Positions 9,804 through 18,900 are shown, counted from the stretch's first letter. The stretch: 39,910 nt of DNA from Methanobrevibacter sp. (GCA_017553445.1 JAFZMD010000009.1:1-39910), one strand, 5' to 3'. The notes: a model not told the origin generated them from the letters alone. Made by a program: numbers and translations.

Positions 9804-10430
9804 TCAGTTTCTTTCATACTCTTCGGTGAGTATTTCCATCGCTTTTTTGGTTTTATCATCAGATACTTTTTCAATGACTCTTCTGTTTTCTTCCAGACGA
9901 TTTTTATAGTATTTTCTTTTTGCACCGTCAACTATCTTGTAGCGGCTGCAGTTGACCAGGGACTCAATCAGTCCTGAAAATCCTCTGTTGAATGCTTTGA
10001 TGCTTTCATCCCTTATGATAAAGTCTTTAATGGTTCCTGTGATAAAATATATGTTCGTATCATTTTTAATCGGGAAATCCTCCGGTGTCTTCATTTCAAT
10101 TTCATCTACATCAATTATTAGGTAGGCTCCGCTGTCCTTTAAAATGGCAATGTCATCATCGTCAGTGTAATATTCGTCTGGAAGTATGTCTATTGTCGAT
10201 AAGGTAAAAATCATAGGGTCCTGTGTGATATTGACTACATACTGCTTTTGTTCTTGAATATTCATTAAGCTTTTTGACCCTTCAAAGATTCTGCACATTA
10301 CTTTATCGCCACCGAGATAAATAAATGCGAATGGGGCGGAATTCTTTTCTTTTTTGGAGTTGATTGTTGTAGTAATGCACTCATATTGCAAGTTCATATG
10401 TATGCCAATGCTTCCTAAATCATATTTCAT
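9804..10430 (-). CDS. DUF447 family protein, probable FMN-binding split-barrel protein
   Basis: The 208-residue protein begins MKYDLGSIGIHMNLQYECI and continues with a strand-rich N-terminal half containing the pattern SAPFAFIYLGGDKVMCRIFEG. This matches the archaeal DUF447 family, whose fold is related to flavin reductase-type FMN-binding split barrels. A charged helical C-terminus (RKYYKNRLEENRRVIEK) is also usual for the family. The start is supported by GGTG 9 bp upstream of the ATG. The gene converges on the second binding protein, with an oligo-T tract (9792-9799) between them. The biochemical role of the family is not established; flavin binding is an inference from the fold. Confidence 0.7.
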   Translation of the reverse strand: MKYDLGSIGIHMNLQYECITTTINSKKEKNSAPFAFIYLGGDKVMCRIFEGSKSLMNIQEQKQYVVNITQDPMIFTLSTIDILPDEYYTDDDDIAILKDSGAYLIIDVDEIEMKTPEDFPIKNDTNIYFITGTIKDFIIRDESIKAFNRGFSGLIESLVNCSRYKIVDGAKRKYYKNRLEENRRVIEKVSDDKTKKAMEILTEEYERN

Positions 10431-10626
10431 ATTATCACACCATTATTTTTAATTTATCATATAATTATTTGATATGTTATTTTAAAAATTTCAATTTAGT
10501 TAATCCTTATTCTGTTTAAAGTGCTATCTATATTTTTGGTGTTTTTCGAGTTGAAAATTTCAAAAAAATACGTTATATAATAAAGTTTAAATGATAATCT
10601 TTTGTATAAAAATAAAAAAAGAGTTT

Positions 10627-10648
10627 AATTTCTCATTAAAGAGAAATT
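10627..10648 (-). terminator. Hairpin terminator at the end of the acyl-CoA synthetase gene
   Basis: Perfect 8-bp arms, AATTTCTC (10627-10634) and GAGAAATT (10641-10648), flank a 6-base loop. Downstream on the minus strand comes a T-rich tract (10607-10626). The hairpin begins inside the stop codon of the minus-strand gene. Confidence 0.6.
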
Positions 10649-12743
10649 ATAATTTAATTTTAATGTCCAGAGCACTTGAACCTTCTTCGTATACGAAAAT
10701 CGGGTTGATATCAAGTTCGGATATTTCTGGGAAGTCTAAAGTTAATCTGGCTACCCTTTTAATAGCTTCTTTTACTTCTTCAACGTCACAAGGGGCTTCG
10801 CCTCTGTAACCTGCAAGCAATTTGGAAACTTTAGTGGATTCGATTTGTTCATCGATTTCATCGGATGACAATCCTTTAGCCAATTTGAATGATACGTCTT
10901 CAATGAGGTTAACGTAGATTCCGCCCATACCGAAGGCTATCATTGGTCCGAATTGTTTGTCTCTGATCATACCTACAATGACTTCTTCACCAGAATCCAT
11001 CATTTTTTGTACTTCTACACCGTCAGGGACAATGTCTGGGTGTGCTTTGTTAGCATTAGCTATTATTTCTTCATAAGTTTCTTTTGCTTCTTCAGCACTT
11101 GAGATTCCAACTTTAACTCCTCCGATATCTGATTTGTGTAAAATCTTATCGGATGCGATTTTAAGCACTACTGGGAATTCCATTTCTTCTGCAAGTTCTG
11201 CTGCTTCATCAGCGCTTGTTGATAATTTGATTGGTGCTGCAGAGATTCCATATGCTTCTGCAACGGCGTAAGCTTCACTTCCAAGCAAGGTGTCTCTTCC
11301 GTCTGCTTTTACCTTATCAAATATTTTCTGCACAGCATCTTTGTCAACATCTGTGATTTTTTCAACGACATCGTCATATTGTTTGTCGCCCAATTTTGCG
11401 AATTGGGTCATTGCAGACAATGCATGTACTGCAGTTTCAGGGAAAACATATGTTGGAATTCCGTTTTCTCTTAAGACTTCATTTGCATCTTCAAATGATG
11501 GTCCTCCCATGTTGACTACAATGATTGGTTTTTTGGAGTCTCTTCTTCCATCCAAAATTGCCTGAGCGATTCCGTCAGGGTCTGCTGAAGCGGTAGGACA
11601 TACCATAACAATCAAACTGTCAACCCTTTCATCATGCAATACTATGTCGAGTGATTCCTGATATCTCTGTACCGGTGCGTCACCCAATACGTCAATAGGG
11701 TTGTTTGCACTTCCTTCGTCCGGAATGCATTCTTTTAATTTTGCAGTGGTTTCATCATCGAATTTAACAAGGTCCAAACCGACTTTTTCCATAGCGTCCA
11801 CGGTTAAAACTCCTCCTCCACCGGCATTGGTAATGATAGCTACGTTGCTTCCTTGAGGGAGAGGTGCTTTGGAAAATGCCAATCCCAAATCGAAGAGTTC
11901 TGCCATGGTTTCCACACGCATGATTCCTGATTGTCCGAATGCTGTGTCGAATGCCAAGTCACTTCCTGCAAGAGCGCCGGTATGTGATGATGCGGCCTGT
12001 GCTCCTGCACTGCTTGATCCTGATTTGAGAACTATAATTGGTTTTTTGACTGCGGTTTCTCTCATTGTTCTAACGAAGTCATCATCGTCTGAAATTGATT
12101 CAAGGTAACAGATGATTACGTTTGTTTCATCGTCTTCAGCCAGGTATTGCAGTAATTCTATTTCGCTTACTCCTGCTTTGTTTCCAAGACTGATTACTTT
12201 ACTGAATCCAATTCCTGAAGTTACGCTCCAATCGATGATTGCCACCATCATTGCTCCACTTTGTGAGATGAATGCCATGTTTCCTTTTGGTGGCATCATT
12301 TGTGAGAATGATCCGTTTAATGGGGTGTGTGAATCGGTGATTCCTAAACTGTTTGGTCCAATAATATTGATGTTATATTTTTCACCAAGTGCAGTTAATT
12401 CCGCTTCTAATTTAACTCCTTCTCCGCCAATTTCTTTAAAACCTGCAGTAATTACAACCATGTTTTCTACGCCAACTTCTCCACAGTCCTTTACTGTTTC
12501 ATTTACGAAGACTGATGGGATTGTGATTATTGCCAAATCTACTTTTTCAGGTATGTCTTTTATGCTTGCATACGCTTGTTTACCTAAGATTTCTCCGCCT
12601 TTAGGGTTTACTGGATATATTTTGCCTTCAAATCCATCATTTATTAAATTGTCTACGATGATGTATCCAACTTTTCCTGGAGTGTTTGAAGCTCCAATGA
12701 CCGCTACGGATTCAGGTTTAAACATCTTATTGAGATCTTTCAT
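10647..12743 (-). CDS. Acetate/acyl-CoA ligase, ADP-forming (fused alpha and beta parts)
   Basis: The enzyme interconverts acyl-CoA, ADP and phosphate with acid, CoA and ATP. At 698 residues it carries both halves in one chain. The CoA-binding Rossmann domain (FKPESVAVIGASNTPGKVG, residues 8-26) comes first, then the succinyl-CoA-ligase-like domain. That domain includes the phosphohistidine loop SHTGALAGSD with His254, close to the known His257 of the Pyrococcus alpha subunit. The ATP-grasp part (from about 480) ends in ELDINPIFV. The start has AAGGAG 10 bp upstream. In methanogens these enzymes assimilate or release acetate or branched-chain acids; the preferred acid cannot be told here. The gene stands alone, with its own promoter and terminator. 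Confidence 0.92.
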   Translation of the reverse strand: MKDLNKMFKPESVAVIGASNTPGKVGYIIVDNLINDGFEGKIYPVNPKGGEILGKQAYASIKDIPEKVDLAIITIPSVFVNETVKDCGEVGVENMVVITAGFKEIGGEGVKLEAELTALGEKYNINIIGPNSLGITDSHTPLNGSFSQMMPPKGNMAFISQSGAMMVAIIDWSVTSGIGFSKVISLGNKAGVSEIELLQYLAEDDETNVIICYLESISDDDDFVRTMRETAVKKPIIVLKSGSSSAGAQAASSHTGALAGSDLAFDTAFGQSGIMRVETMAELFDLGLAFSKAPLPQGSNVAIITNAGGGGVLTVDAMEKVGLDLVKFDDETTAKLKECIPDEGSANNPIDVLGDAPVQRYQESLDIVLHDERVDSLIVMVCPTASADPDGIAQAILDGRRDSKKPIIVVNMGGPSFEDANEVLRENGIPTYVFPETAVHALSAMTQFAKLGDKQYDDVVEKITDVDKDAVQKIFDKVKADGRDTLLGSEAYAVAEAYGISAAPIKLSTSADEAAELAEEMEFPVVLKIASDKILHKSDIGGVKVGISSAEEAKETYEEIIANANKAHPDIVPDGVEVQKMMDSGEEVIVGMIRDKQFGPMIAFGMGGIYVNLIEDVSFKLAKGLSSDEIDEQIESTKVSKLLAGYRGEAPCDVEEVKEAIKRVARLTLDFPEISELDINPIFVYEEGSSALDIKIKL

Positions 12744-12783
12744 AGACTTTTCTCCTTTATATTTAACACTATAATCTATAATG

Positions 12784-12806
12784 ATAAATAATTAACAATT
12801 ATTTAT
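12784..12806. promoter_or_regulatory. 23-bp inverted repeat over the TATA box of the acyl-CoA synthetase gene
   Basis: Arms ATAAATAATT (12784-12793) and AATTATTTAT (12797-12806) are perfect complements around AAC. On the minus strand the repeat contains the TATA-like TATAAATAAT, about 55 bp before the ATG at 12743. A protein bound here would block TBP. All arm bases are A or T, so chance cannot be ruled out in such AT-rich DNA. Confidence 0.4.
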
Positions 12807-12956
12807 ACTGTTATATTTTGTTTTATTATTATATAAACATATTGTTTAAATAATTAATTTAAATCCTTTATATTTAAATTAAAATATTTTTAACGATTAT
12901 TTTATATAACAAATATTGGCTTTTTAGGAAAATGATTTAATATTAGAATTAATAAA

Positions 12957-12972
12957 CATATATATAAATAAT
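12957..12972 (+). promoter_or_regulatory. TATA-type promoter of the connectase-like gene
   Basis: CATATATATAAATAAT lies about 30-40 bp before the ATG at 13000, leaving a short leader that contains GAGGAGG. This is the archaeal TATA-box spacing for a transcript with a very short 5' leader. Confidence 0.5.
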
Positions 12973-12999
12973 TTATAATTGATTAAAGCGAGGAGGATT

Positions 13000-13914
13000 A
13001 TGAGTTTAATCATAGCATATGTAGGTAAGAAAGGCTGTGTCATGGCCAGTGATAAAAGGCGAATTGCTTATTTCGGCAACAATAGACAAGCCTTGGAAGA
13101 TGAATTATATAACGGAAGTATTACAACAGATGAAGAACTTTATGAAAGATCAAAAGAACTCGACGTTCCAATTAAAATATCAGACAATGCAGATAAATTG
13201 CGAATTGTAGGAAATACCGTTAGGGGTGAAGTAAGTACTAAAGGAACCCATGAAACAAAACGTAAAAGGATTTATGGAACAACCAACGGTTACCAAGTTG
13301 TGGAATTAATTGGATCTGAAACTAAATCACGCCAAGCTGGTGAAAAGGGAATCATATTGTTTGGCAATGACTTTGCTAAAAAACAGGCTGAAATTTTAAT
13401 CCAAAAAAGATGGAAAGCTTCACACAGTTTAAGATTGATGGGAGATATTTTTGGGGAAATATTAACTGCCATTGCTCAAAAGACACCGACAATAGGTAAG
13501 GAGCATGATGTTTTAATCCAGCAACCTAAATTTAACCCTTCTGAAGCTCAAAAGCATCTAAACATTACAATCGATGCAGACATCAAGGTCCTGACCAAAT
13601 ATCGCCAGCAATTAACTGAAGAAATGATTCAAAAAACCAAAGAAATTGAATTGGCTAATAAAATCATTAATGACGGACCTATTGGTGAGGTAATATCAAT
13701 AGACGGCAAGATGGTTGAAGTGAAACTGAACGACAAAACACAGGCATTCAACTTCAACTGGAAGCCTCTGGCAGGTCCGAATCATAATGTAATCATGTTC
13801 AGCGACAGTGACGATATTGAAATTGGCGATAAAGTCGTAATTAAAGATGAGGTTTTGTGTCTTAAGAAAAACAGTTCTCCATTGTCATGTAATATTATCT
13901 TATGTTCACTATGA
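13000..13914 (+). CDS. DUF2121 protein, connectase-type protein ligase (proteasome-beta-like)
   Basis: The start is the ATG at 13000, behind GAGGAGG; a TTG at 12979 is rejected. The 304-residue protein opens MSLIIAYVGKKGCVMASDKR, which resembles a proteasome beta subunit. After Met removal Ser would be residue 1, and the Asp and Arg of ASDKR fall at 17 and 19, as in proteasome active sites. A charged helical middle is followed by a strand-rich C-terminal barrel (from about residue 225). This layout fits DUF2121, shown in methanogens to be connectase, which joins proteins by transpeptidation and whose reported substrate is the MtrA methyltransferase subunit. The described enzyme uses an N-terminal Thr; here it is Ser. 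A Lys at the proteasome Lys33 spacing is not evident. The next gene is 9 bp downstream. The family assignment is good; activity is inference. Confidence 0.75.
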   Translation: MSLIIAYVGKKGCVMASDKRRIAYFGNNRQALEDELYNGSITTDEELYERSKELDVPIKISDNADKLRIVGNTVRGEVSTKGTHETKRKRIYGTTNGYQVVELIGSETKSRQAGEKGIILFGNDFAKKQAEILIQKRWKASHSLRLMGDIFGEILTAIAQKTPTIGKEHDVLIQQPKFNPSEAQKHLNITIDADIKVLTKYRQQLTEEMIQKTKEIELANKIINDGPIGEVISIDGKMVEVKLNDKTQAFNFNWKPLAGPNHNVIMFSDSDDIEIGDKVVIKDEVLCLKKNSSPLSCNIILCSL

Positions 13915-13923
13915 GGAAAGCAA

Positions 13924-14853
13924 ATGAAGATAATATTCTTAGGAACCGGTGGAGGAAGATTTTCATCCATCAACCAAAGAAGAATGACTGGCGGATTTAG
14001 GATAGATAATTTGGGCGGAAAGAATTATCATGTCGACCCTGGGCCTGGCGCTTTGGTTAGAACATACCAATTCGGCCTTGATCCGAGAAATGTTGATGGG
14101 GTATTTGTTTCCCATTCGCATACTGACCATTATAATGACGCTGAAATAATAATTGAAGCAATGACCAATGGAATGACTCAAAATTATGGCCATATCATCG
14201 GTTCAAAAAGTGTTCTGTCAGGTTTTGAAGAATGGGGTCCTTGCATTTCATCATACCATCAATCCAGATCCAAAGTACTGGAAGTTGAAAAGGGAGATAT
14301 AAGATATTTTGATAACTGCCTGATTAAAGCCACGCCGACCAATCATGCCGATCCAAAGGGTGTGGGCTTTCAGATTGAATATAAGGATTTCAAAATATCA
14401 TACACTTCAGATACTGCCTATTTCCCTGAATTAGCAAAAGCCCATGATGGTGCGGACATATTGATAGCCAGTGTTCTTCGTCCGGGAAACAAATCCATTA
14501 GGGGACATTTATGCTCATCAGGATTTATTAGATTGATAAAAGAGATTAAGCCTAGATTGGCAATCATGACACATTTGGGTCTTAAAATGATTTCAAACAA
14601 TCCTATTGGTGAGGCTAAAAGGATAACCAAACTGACTGGCGTTAAAACTTTGGCGGCATTTGATGGAATGTCTCTGGATATCAACTATAATAATCCGGCA
14701 AAGGCACGCATAGTATCCTTAAAGGATGTTGATGCACCTTACCACGGTTCAAATTCAAATCTGTCAAATTTTGAAAGGAGAAATGTAAATAAGCTTGCAG
14801 ATAAACATGGGGAAAATGATGAGCTTTCCTTAATAAGAAGGAATAGCTTTTAA
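13924..14853 (+). CDS. Metallo-beta-lactamase-fold hydrolase
   Basis: The 309-residue protein has the N-terminal strand [10 protein letters not shown], the metal-binding SHSHTDH motif (His64, His66, Asp68, His69) and the later ligands expected of the fold: a histidine in TNHADPKG, an Asp in YTSDTAYF and a His in MTHLG. It resembles the RNase Z/phosphodiesterase-like branch of the MBL superfamily rather than lactonases, but the substrate is not clear. The ATG at 13924 follows GAGGAAAG. Only 9 bp separate it from the connectase-like gene, so the two are probably co-transcribed. Its last 24 bp overlap the 3' end of the convergent aroC. Confidence 0.85.
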   Translation: MKIIFLGTGGGRFSSINQRRMTGGFRIDNLGGKNYHVDPGPGALVRTYQFGLDPRNVDGVFVSHSHTDHYNDAEIIIEAMTNGMTQNYGHIIGSKSVLSGFEEWGPCISSYHQSRSKVLEVEKGDIRYFDNCLIKATPTNHADPKGVGFQIEYKDFKISYTSDTAYFPELAKAHDGADILIASVLRPGNKSIRGHLCSSGFIRLIKEIKPRLAIMTHLGLKMISNNPIGEAKRITKLTGVKTLAAFDGMSLDINYNNPAKARIVSLKDVDAPYHGSNSNLSNFERRNVNKLADKHGENDELSLIRRNSF

Positions 14854-15936
14854 ATTGCTCGGATGAATAAATCCTGAGCGTATCATGTGGTCTGCAAGAA
14901 CAATTGCAGTGGAAGATTCGGCAACGACAGTTACTCTAGGGCAGATGCAAGGGTCATGTCTTCCCTTTATCTCTATTTTTTTATTTTCCATTCTTTCCAA
15001 ATCAATGGTGTTCTGACATTTTGAAATGGATGGAGTTGGCTTTACTGCAATTCTGGATACGATTGGCATTCCATTGCTCATGCCACCAATTATGCCTCCG
15101 GAATTGTTTGTTCTTGTTTTTATAATGTTTTCTTCAATATAATATTCATCGTTAATCTCAGAACCGCTTTTTTCGGCCACGTCAAAGCCCAAACCTATCT
15201 CAACGCCTTTGACGGCACCTATGTTCATTAGGATTCTGGCCAAATCACCGTCCAATCTTTCAAAAACAGGTTCGCCCAGACCTGCCGGGACGTTTGTAGC
15301 TATTGTCTCTACGATTCCTCCAACAGAATCTCCTTCTGCTTTTTTAGCTAAAATAAGCTCTTCCATCTCTTTAGCAGCTTCCAAATCAGCGCAGCGGACA
15401 GGATTCTTTTCAACGTTCTGCTTTATCTCATCAAACGTGAGCTTTCCAGCCTTAACATCACCGATTTGAGTCACGTGGGAAATTATTTCAATGTCTTTTG
15501 TTTTCAACAGCTTTTTGGCTATCGCTCCGCCAATAACGTGGCCGATGGTTACTCTTCCGCTTCCACGGCCTCCGCCATTGTAATCGTAGTTTCCGTATTT
15601 TGACATCCAGCCGTAATCTCCATGTGAAGGGCGTGGTGTTGATTTGAACATGGAATAGTCTTTGGAATGCTGATTTTTGTTAAAGACAATTCCCGTAATA
15701 GGCGTTCCATCGGTTTTTCCTTCAAAGATTCCGGATAATATTTGCACTTCGTCTGATTCCTTTCTTGGTGTGGTTACGCTGCTTGTTCCCGGTTTTCTTT
15801 TATCCAATTCCTTTTGAATATCTTCCTGTGTCAGTTCAAGGTTTGCAGGACATCCGTCAACAACAGCCCCTACGGCCGTGCCGTGGCTTGAACCGAAACT
15901 TGTAATTTGAAATTTTTCCCCAATTTTATTAGACAT
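14830..15936 (-). CDS. aroC: Chorismate synthase
   Basis: This is the last step of the shikimate route: 5-enolpyruvylshikimate-3-phosphate is converted to chorismate with reduced FMN. The 368 residues match the family length. Recognisable motifs are [18 protein letters not shown] near the N-terminus, RPSHGDYGW and [20 protein letters not shown] in the FMN and substrate site, [13 protein letters not shown], and a C-terminal RHDPCICPR segment. The start ATG at 15936 is 38 bp from the divergent glycosylase gene, so a compact bidirectional promoter is likely. The 3' end overlaps the MBL gene by 24 bp on the opposite strand. The rest of the shikimate pathway is not in the window. Confidence 0.97.
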   Translation of the reverse strand: MSNKIGEKFQITSFGSSHGTAVGAVVDGCPANLELTQEDIQKELDKRKPGTSSVTTPRKESDEVQILSGIFEGKTDGTPITGIVFNKNQHSKDYSMFKSTPRPSHGDYGWMSKYGNYDYNGGGRGSGRVTIGHVIGGAIAKKLLKTKDIEIISHVTQIGDVKAGKLTFDEIKQNVEKNPVRCADLEAAKEMEELILAKKAEGDSVGGIVETIATNVPAGLGEPVFERLDGDLARILMNIGAVKGVEIGLGFDVAEKSGSEINDEYYIEENIIKTRTNNSGGIIGGMSNGMPIVSRIAVKPTPSISKCQNTIDLERMENKKIEIKGRHDPCICPRVTVVAESSTAIVLADHMIRSGFIHPSNLKAIPSY

Positions 15937-15974
15937 AATAATTTATATTTAATTTAAAGTATTAATAGTTAAAC

Positions 15975-16670
15975 ATGGCTTTGAATGAAATTTTTAAAAA
16001 ACTTTTGGATACATATTCCTGTCAGGGATGGTGGCCCATTACCGATTATGAAGGAGAAAACCCGACAAAGACAGGTTCAACGAAAGGCTATCATCCGGCA
16101 GACTATTCATTTCCAAGAGATTCTGGGGAAAGATTTGAAATAATCATCGGTGCTGTCCTGACCCAGAACACTTCATGGCCTCAGGTTGAAAGGTCACTGA
16201 TTAACCTTAAGGAATTAATTGATTTAACTCCTTTTCATGTTTTGGATTTGGATGAGGATGATTTTAAAAAAGCAATTAAGCCTTCAGGATATTTCAATCA
16301 GAAGTACAATTACTTGAGAAATATATCTGAGTATTACATATCCCTGGATGGCCAGACTCCCGAAAGAAAGGGTCTGCTTTCGGTTAAGGGGATAGGACCG
16401 GAGACAGCAGATTCAATACTTTTGTATGCATATGGTGAAAAGGAGTTTGTCGTTGACGCATACACTCGAAGAATCTTTTCTCATTTGGGCATTATTGATG
16501 AAAAGGACTCCTATAACAAGATTAAAAGGCTTTTTGAGGATAATTTTGATGGAGATGTCAGTGACTATCAGGAATACCATGCATTAATCGTGGAGCATGC
16601 TAAAAACTATTATTCCAAAAAACCCTACGGCCAAAATGATAATATTTTAAATAATTTTAATGTGAGATAA
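15975..16670 (+). CDS. HhH-GPD DNA glycosylase, MagIII-like (endonuclease III superfamily)
   Basis: The 231-residue protein excises damaged bases. Residues about 53-70 (FEIIIGAVLTQNTSW) open the helical core. The helix-hairpin-helix LSVKGIGPETADSILLYA (about 135-152) is followed by the catalytic Asp161 in VVDAYTRRI. The Lys used by bifunctional endonuclease III is replaced by Glu143, and there are no C-terminal cysteines for a 4Fe-4S cluster. Both traits point to a monofunctional alkyl-base glycosylase like Helicobacter MagIII. The extended N-terminus (GWWPITDYEG) is also seen in that group. No Shine-Dalgarno site is visible, so a leaderless or very short-leader transcript is likely. hemB follows 19 bp later. 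Confidence 0.8.
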   Translation: MALNEIFKKLLDTYSCQGWWPITDYEGENPTKTGSTKGYHPADYSFPRDSGERFEIIIGAVLTQNTSWPQVERSLINLKELIDLTPFHVLDLDEDDFKKAIKPSGYFNQKYNYLRNISEYYISLDGQTPERKGLLSVKGIGPETADSILLYAYGEKEFVVDAYTRRIFSHLGIIDEKDSYNKIKRLFEDNFDGDVSDYQEYHALIVEHAKNYYSKKPYGQNDNILNNFNVR

Positions 16671-16689
16671 TAATACAAGGTGAAATAAA

Positions 16690-17694
16690 ATGCAGTTTCC
16701 AATTACCAGAATGAGAAGATTGAGAAAAAATTCCAAGATACGTGACATTGTACGTGAAACAAAACTTCAAAAAGAAGATTTAATCTATCCGATTTATTTT
16801 AAGCAGGATTTGGAAGGGGATGAAAAGGAAGAGATATCCTCACTTCCTGGAGAGTTCAGATACTCTTTGAAAAGCGGAGTTGAATTTGCAAAAAAACTTG
16901 AAGCAAAAGGATTGAAATCCATCATAGTCTTCGGTATTCCTCCGGAAGATGAAAAGGATGAAATTGCAACCCCTGACTATGCAGATACTGGAATTGTCCA
17001 AAAGGCAATCAGAGAACTTAAAAAACAAACCAATCTTGTTGTAATAAGCGATGTCTGTCTATGCCAATACACTTCTCACGGCCATTGCGGTTTGATTGTG
17101 GAAAATGACGACACTGATGACGGAATCGAAATACTGAACGACGAATCCCTGGAATACATTGCAAAAGTCGCTCTCTCACATGCCCGTGCAGGCGCAGATA
17201 TTGTAGCTCCGTCCGACATGATGGACGGAAGGGTTGGAGCAATCAGGCAGGCTTTGGATGAAAACGGATATTATAATGTAATGATAATGTCCTATTCGGC
17301 CAAATATGCTTCAGCATTCTATGAACCATTCCGTCAGGCTGCATGCTCATCACCTCATAAAGGGGACAGGAAAAGCTATCAGATGGATCCTGCAAATGCC
17401 GTTGAGGCAATACGCGAATGTGAACTGGACGTGATTGAAGGCTGTGACTTCTTGATGGTTAAGCCTGCTTTGCCTTATCTTGATGTTGTAAGGTCTGTAA
17501 GAGACGAATTCATGCTGCCTCTGGTTGCATATAATGTAAGCGGAGAATACGCAATGATAATGGCAGCTATTGAAAAGGGATACCTCACAGAAAGGGCAAT
17601 TATGGAATCTTTGCTTTCAATCAAAAGGGCAGGTGCAGATTTAATCATTACAAACTTTGCACCTAAAGTGCTTTTAGAGGACATGATAGAATGA
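16690..17694 (+). CDS. hemB: Porphobilinogen synthase (delta-aminolevulinate dehydratase)
   Basis: The enzyme condenses two 5-aminolevulinate molecules to porphobilinogen, feeding F430, corrinoid and sirohaem synthesis. The 334 residues are full length. The N-terminus [11 protein letters not shown] is typical. The zinc site [13 protein letters not shown] supplies Cys123, Cys125 and Cys133, and the two active-site lysines are Lys205 ([15 protein letters not shown]) and the Schiff-base Lys258 ([10 protein letters not shown]). The Cys-rich version indicates a zinc-dependent enzyme rather than the magnesium type. AGGTGA precedes the start by 7 bp. The stop overlaps the start of the citG-like gene by 4 bp (ATGA). 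hemD lies more than 20 kb away in another operon. Confidence 0.97.
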   Translation: MQFPITRMRRLRKNSKIRDIVRETKLQKEDLIYPIYFKQDLEGDEKEEISSLPGEFRYSLKSGVEFAKKLEAKGLKSIIVFGIPPEDEKDEIATPDYADTGIVQKAIRELKKQTNLVVISDVCLCQYTSHGHCGLIVENDDTDDGIEILNDESLEYIAKVALSHARAGADIVAPSDMMDGRVGAIRQALDENGYYNVMIMSYSAKYASAFYEPFRQAACSSPHKGDRKSYQMDPANAVEAIRECELDVIEGCDFLMVKPALPYLDVVRSVRDEFMLPLVAYNVSGEYAMIMAAIEKGYLTERAIMESLLSIKRAGADLIITNFAPKVLLEDMIE

Positions 17695-18563
17695 ATGTTG
17701 ATGAAATTGTGAAACTGGCACAAATATCCTCTGCACTTGAAGTCAGCGGTTATCCAAAACCTGGCAATGTACACAGAACCCGTGATTATGATGATATGGT
17801 CTTTGAAGACTTTATAATTAGTGGAATAGTAATTGGAGATGCAATACGCGAGGCATGCAGTGACGTTGATGTCGAAAACCCCAAATTGGGAAAATGCATT
17901 GCTGATGCAGTCAGGGAAACCGACAGATGGATAAACAACAATACCAATCTGGGAATAGTGATGATGACAACACCCATTGCCGTTGCGGCAGCAATCAGCG
18001 AAAACTTTGATGAGCTTCGCCCAAACATAGTTAGGCTAATGGAAAATACCTCAGTGGATGATGCATGCGATTTGTATGATGCAATTGCCGTTGCATCTGC
18101 CGGAGGAATGGGTGAAGTGGATGAGTATGACGTAACCTCAGACAGCGCTAAAAATGAGTTAAGGAAAAACAACCAGACGATGTATGACGTTTTAAAAATA
18201 TCTGCTCCATATGACATGCTGGGCCGTGAAATGACCTCAGACATGCCTGTTGTCTTTGAATTGGGCTATCCCACTTATCATGAACTGAAGGAAAAGTCTT
18301 TAAATGAGGCATGCGTCATGACGTTTCTAACTATTTTATCTGAAGTTCCGGATACGCTGATTTCAAGACAGAAAGGAACAGACACCGCCTTGAAGGTATC
18401 CATGATGACAAGGGACTTGCTTAAGCTCAAGGGTGAAAGTGACTTTAAACAAAGATTGGCTGAATTTGATGACTATCTGTTTGACAATGGATATAATCCT
18501 GGAACAACTGCCGATTTGACTGCAGCTTCAATTTTTGTAAGTAATCTGAAAGATTGCTTTTAA
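17691..18563 (+). CDS. Triphosphoribosyl-dephospho-CoA synthase (CitG/MdcB) family protein
   Basis: This 290-residue protein has the signature of the CitG/MdcB family: [15 protein letters not shown] near residues 14-28, [18 protein letters not shown] in the middle, ASAGGMG, and [15 protein letters not shown] at the C-terminus. In bacteria the family joins ATP and dephospho-CoA to make the prosthetic-group precursor of citrate lyase or malonate decarboxylase. Neither enzyme is seen here, and methanogens are not known for them, so the archaeal role is open. Its start overlaps hemB by 4 bp, so translation is probably coupled. The family call is firm; the reaction is uncertain. Confidence 0.8.
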   Translation: MNVDEIVKLAQISSALEVSGYPKPGNVHRTRDYDDMVFEDFIISGIVIGDAIREACSDVDVENPKLGKCIADAVRETDRWINNNTNLGIVMMTTPIAVAAAISENFDELRPNIVRLMENTSVDDACDLYDAIAVASAGGMGEVDEYDVTSDSAKNELRKNNQTMYDVLKISAPYDMLGREMTSDMPVVFELGYPTYHELKEKSLNEACVMTFLTILSEVPDTLISRQKGTDTALKVSMMTRDLLKLKGESDFKQRLAEFDDYLFDNGYNPGTTADLTAASIFVSNLKDCF

Positions 18564-18576
18564 ATTTTGATTAAAT

Positions 18577-18602
18577 GATGAAAAAAATAAATTTTTTTCA
18601 TC
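18577..18602 (+). terminator. Hairpin terminator after the hemB operon
   Basis: GATGAAAAAAA (18577-18587) and TTTTTTTCATC (18592-18602) form a perfect 11-bp stem with a TAAA loop, 14 bp after the citG-like stop. The 3' arm itself carries seven T residues. Confidence 0.65.
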
Positions 18603-18900
18603 TATTTGATTATCTGTTTTTTTAATTTTTCAATTTCTTGGTCTTTTTGTCGTATTTCTTGTTTGTGTTGTTGGTCTTTTCATTTTTCTATTTCTTTGTT
18701 TATGAGTTCTGTTCTTTCTTTGTATGTTAGTCCTTCGTAGTTTGTTCCGTATACGGATTCAGGTATCATTGTTAAACTCCTCTTTATATTTTTTTCATTT
18801 TTTAAGAATGTGGTGGGTCTAATTTTAAATATGGCTCGATTTTTTTATATTTGTGGTGATGGTTGACTATTTTTTTGCGGTTTCTTTTTTGTTTCTTTTA
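18600..18900 (-). pseudogene. Decayed partial copy of the neighbouring Rpn-like gene (3' portion)
   Basis: Bases 18621-18776 match 18971-19126 of the intact gene at an offset of exactly 350 bp, with about six mismatches in 156 bp. One mismatch changes an in-frame CGA (Arg) to TGA at 18680-18682. Further upstream (18777-18900) the match continues only in pieces, with deletions. The fragment covers roughly the last 100 codons, lacks the nuclease-like domain and has a nonsense codon, so it is not functional as a copy. A 29-codon stretch (about MIPESVYGTNYEG to the TGA) sits behind GAGGAG, but its counterpart in the intact gene is internal, so this is probably coincidence. Confidence 0.8.

Noticed and set aside
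9747-9977. Short plus-strand ORF after the second binding protein
   Set aside because: It overlaps the end of that gene and runs opposite the DUF447 gene; no supporting motif.
10591-10809. Plus-strand ORF with a TATA-like sequence before it
   Set aside because: Most of it is antisense to the acyl-CoA synthetase gene and the rest is terminator DNA.
12112-12774. A 220-codon plus-strand ORF
   Set aside because: It lies fully opposite the well-supported acyl-CoA synthetase gene and has no recognisable domain or ribosome binding site; it is a shadow ORF.
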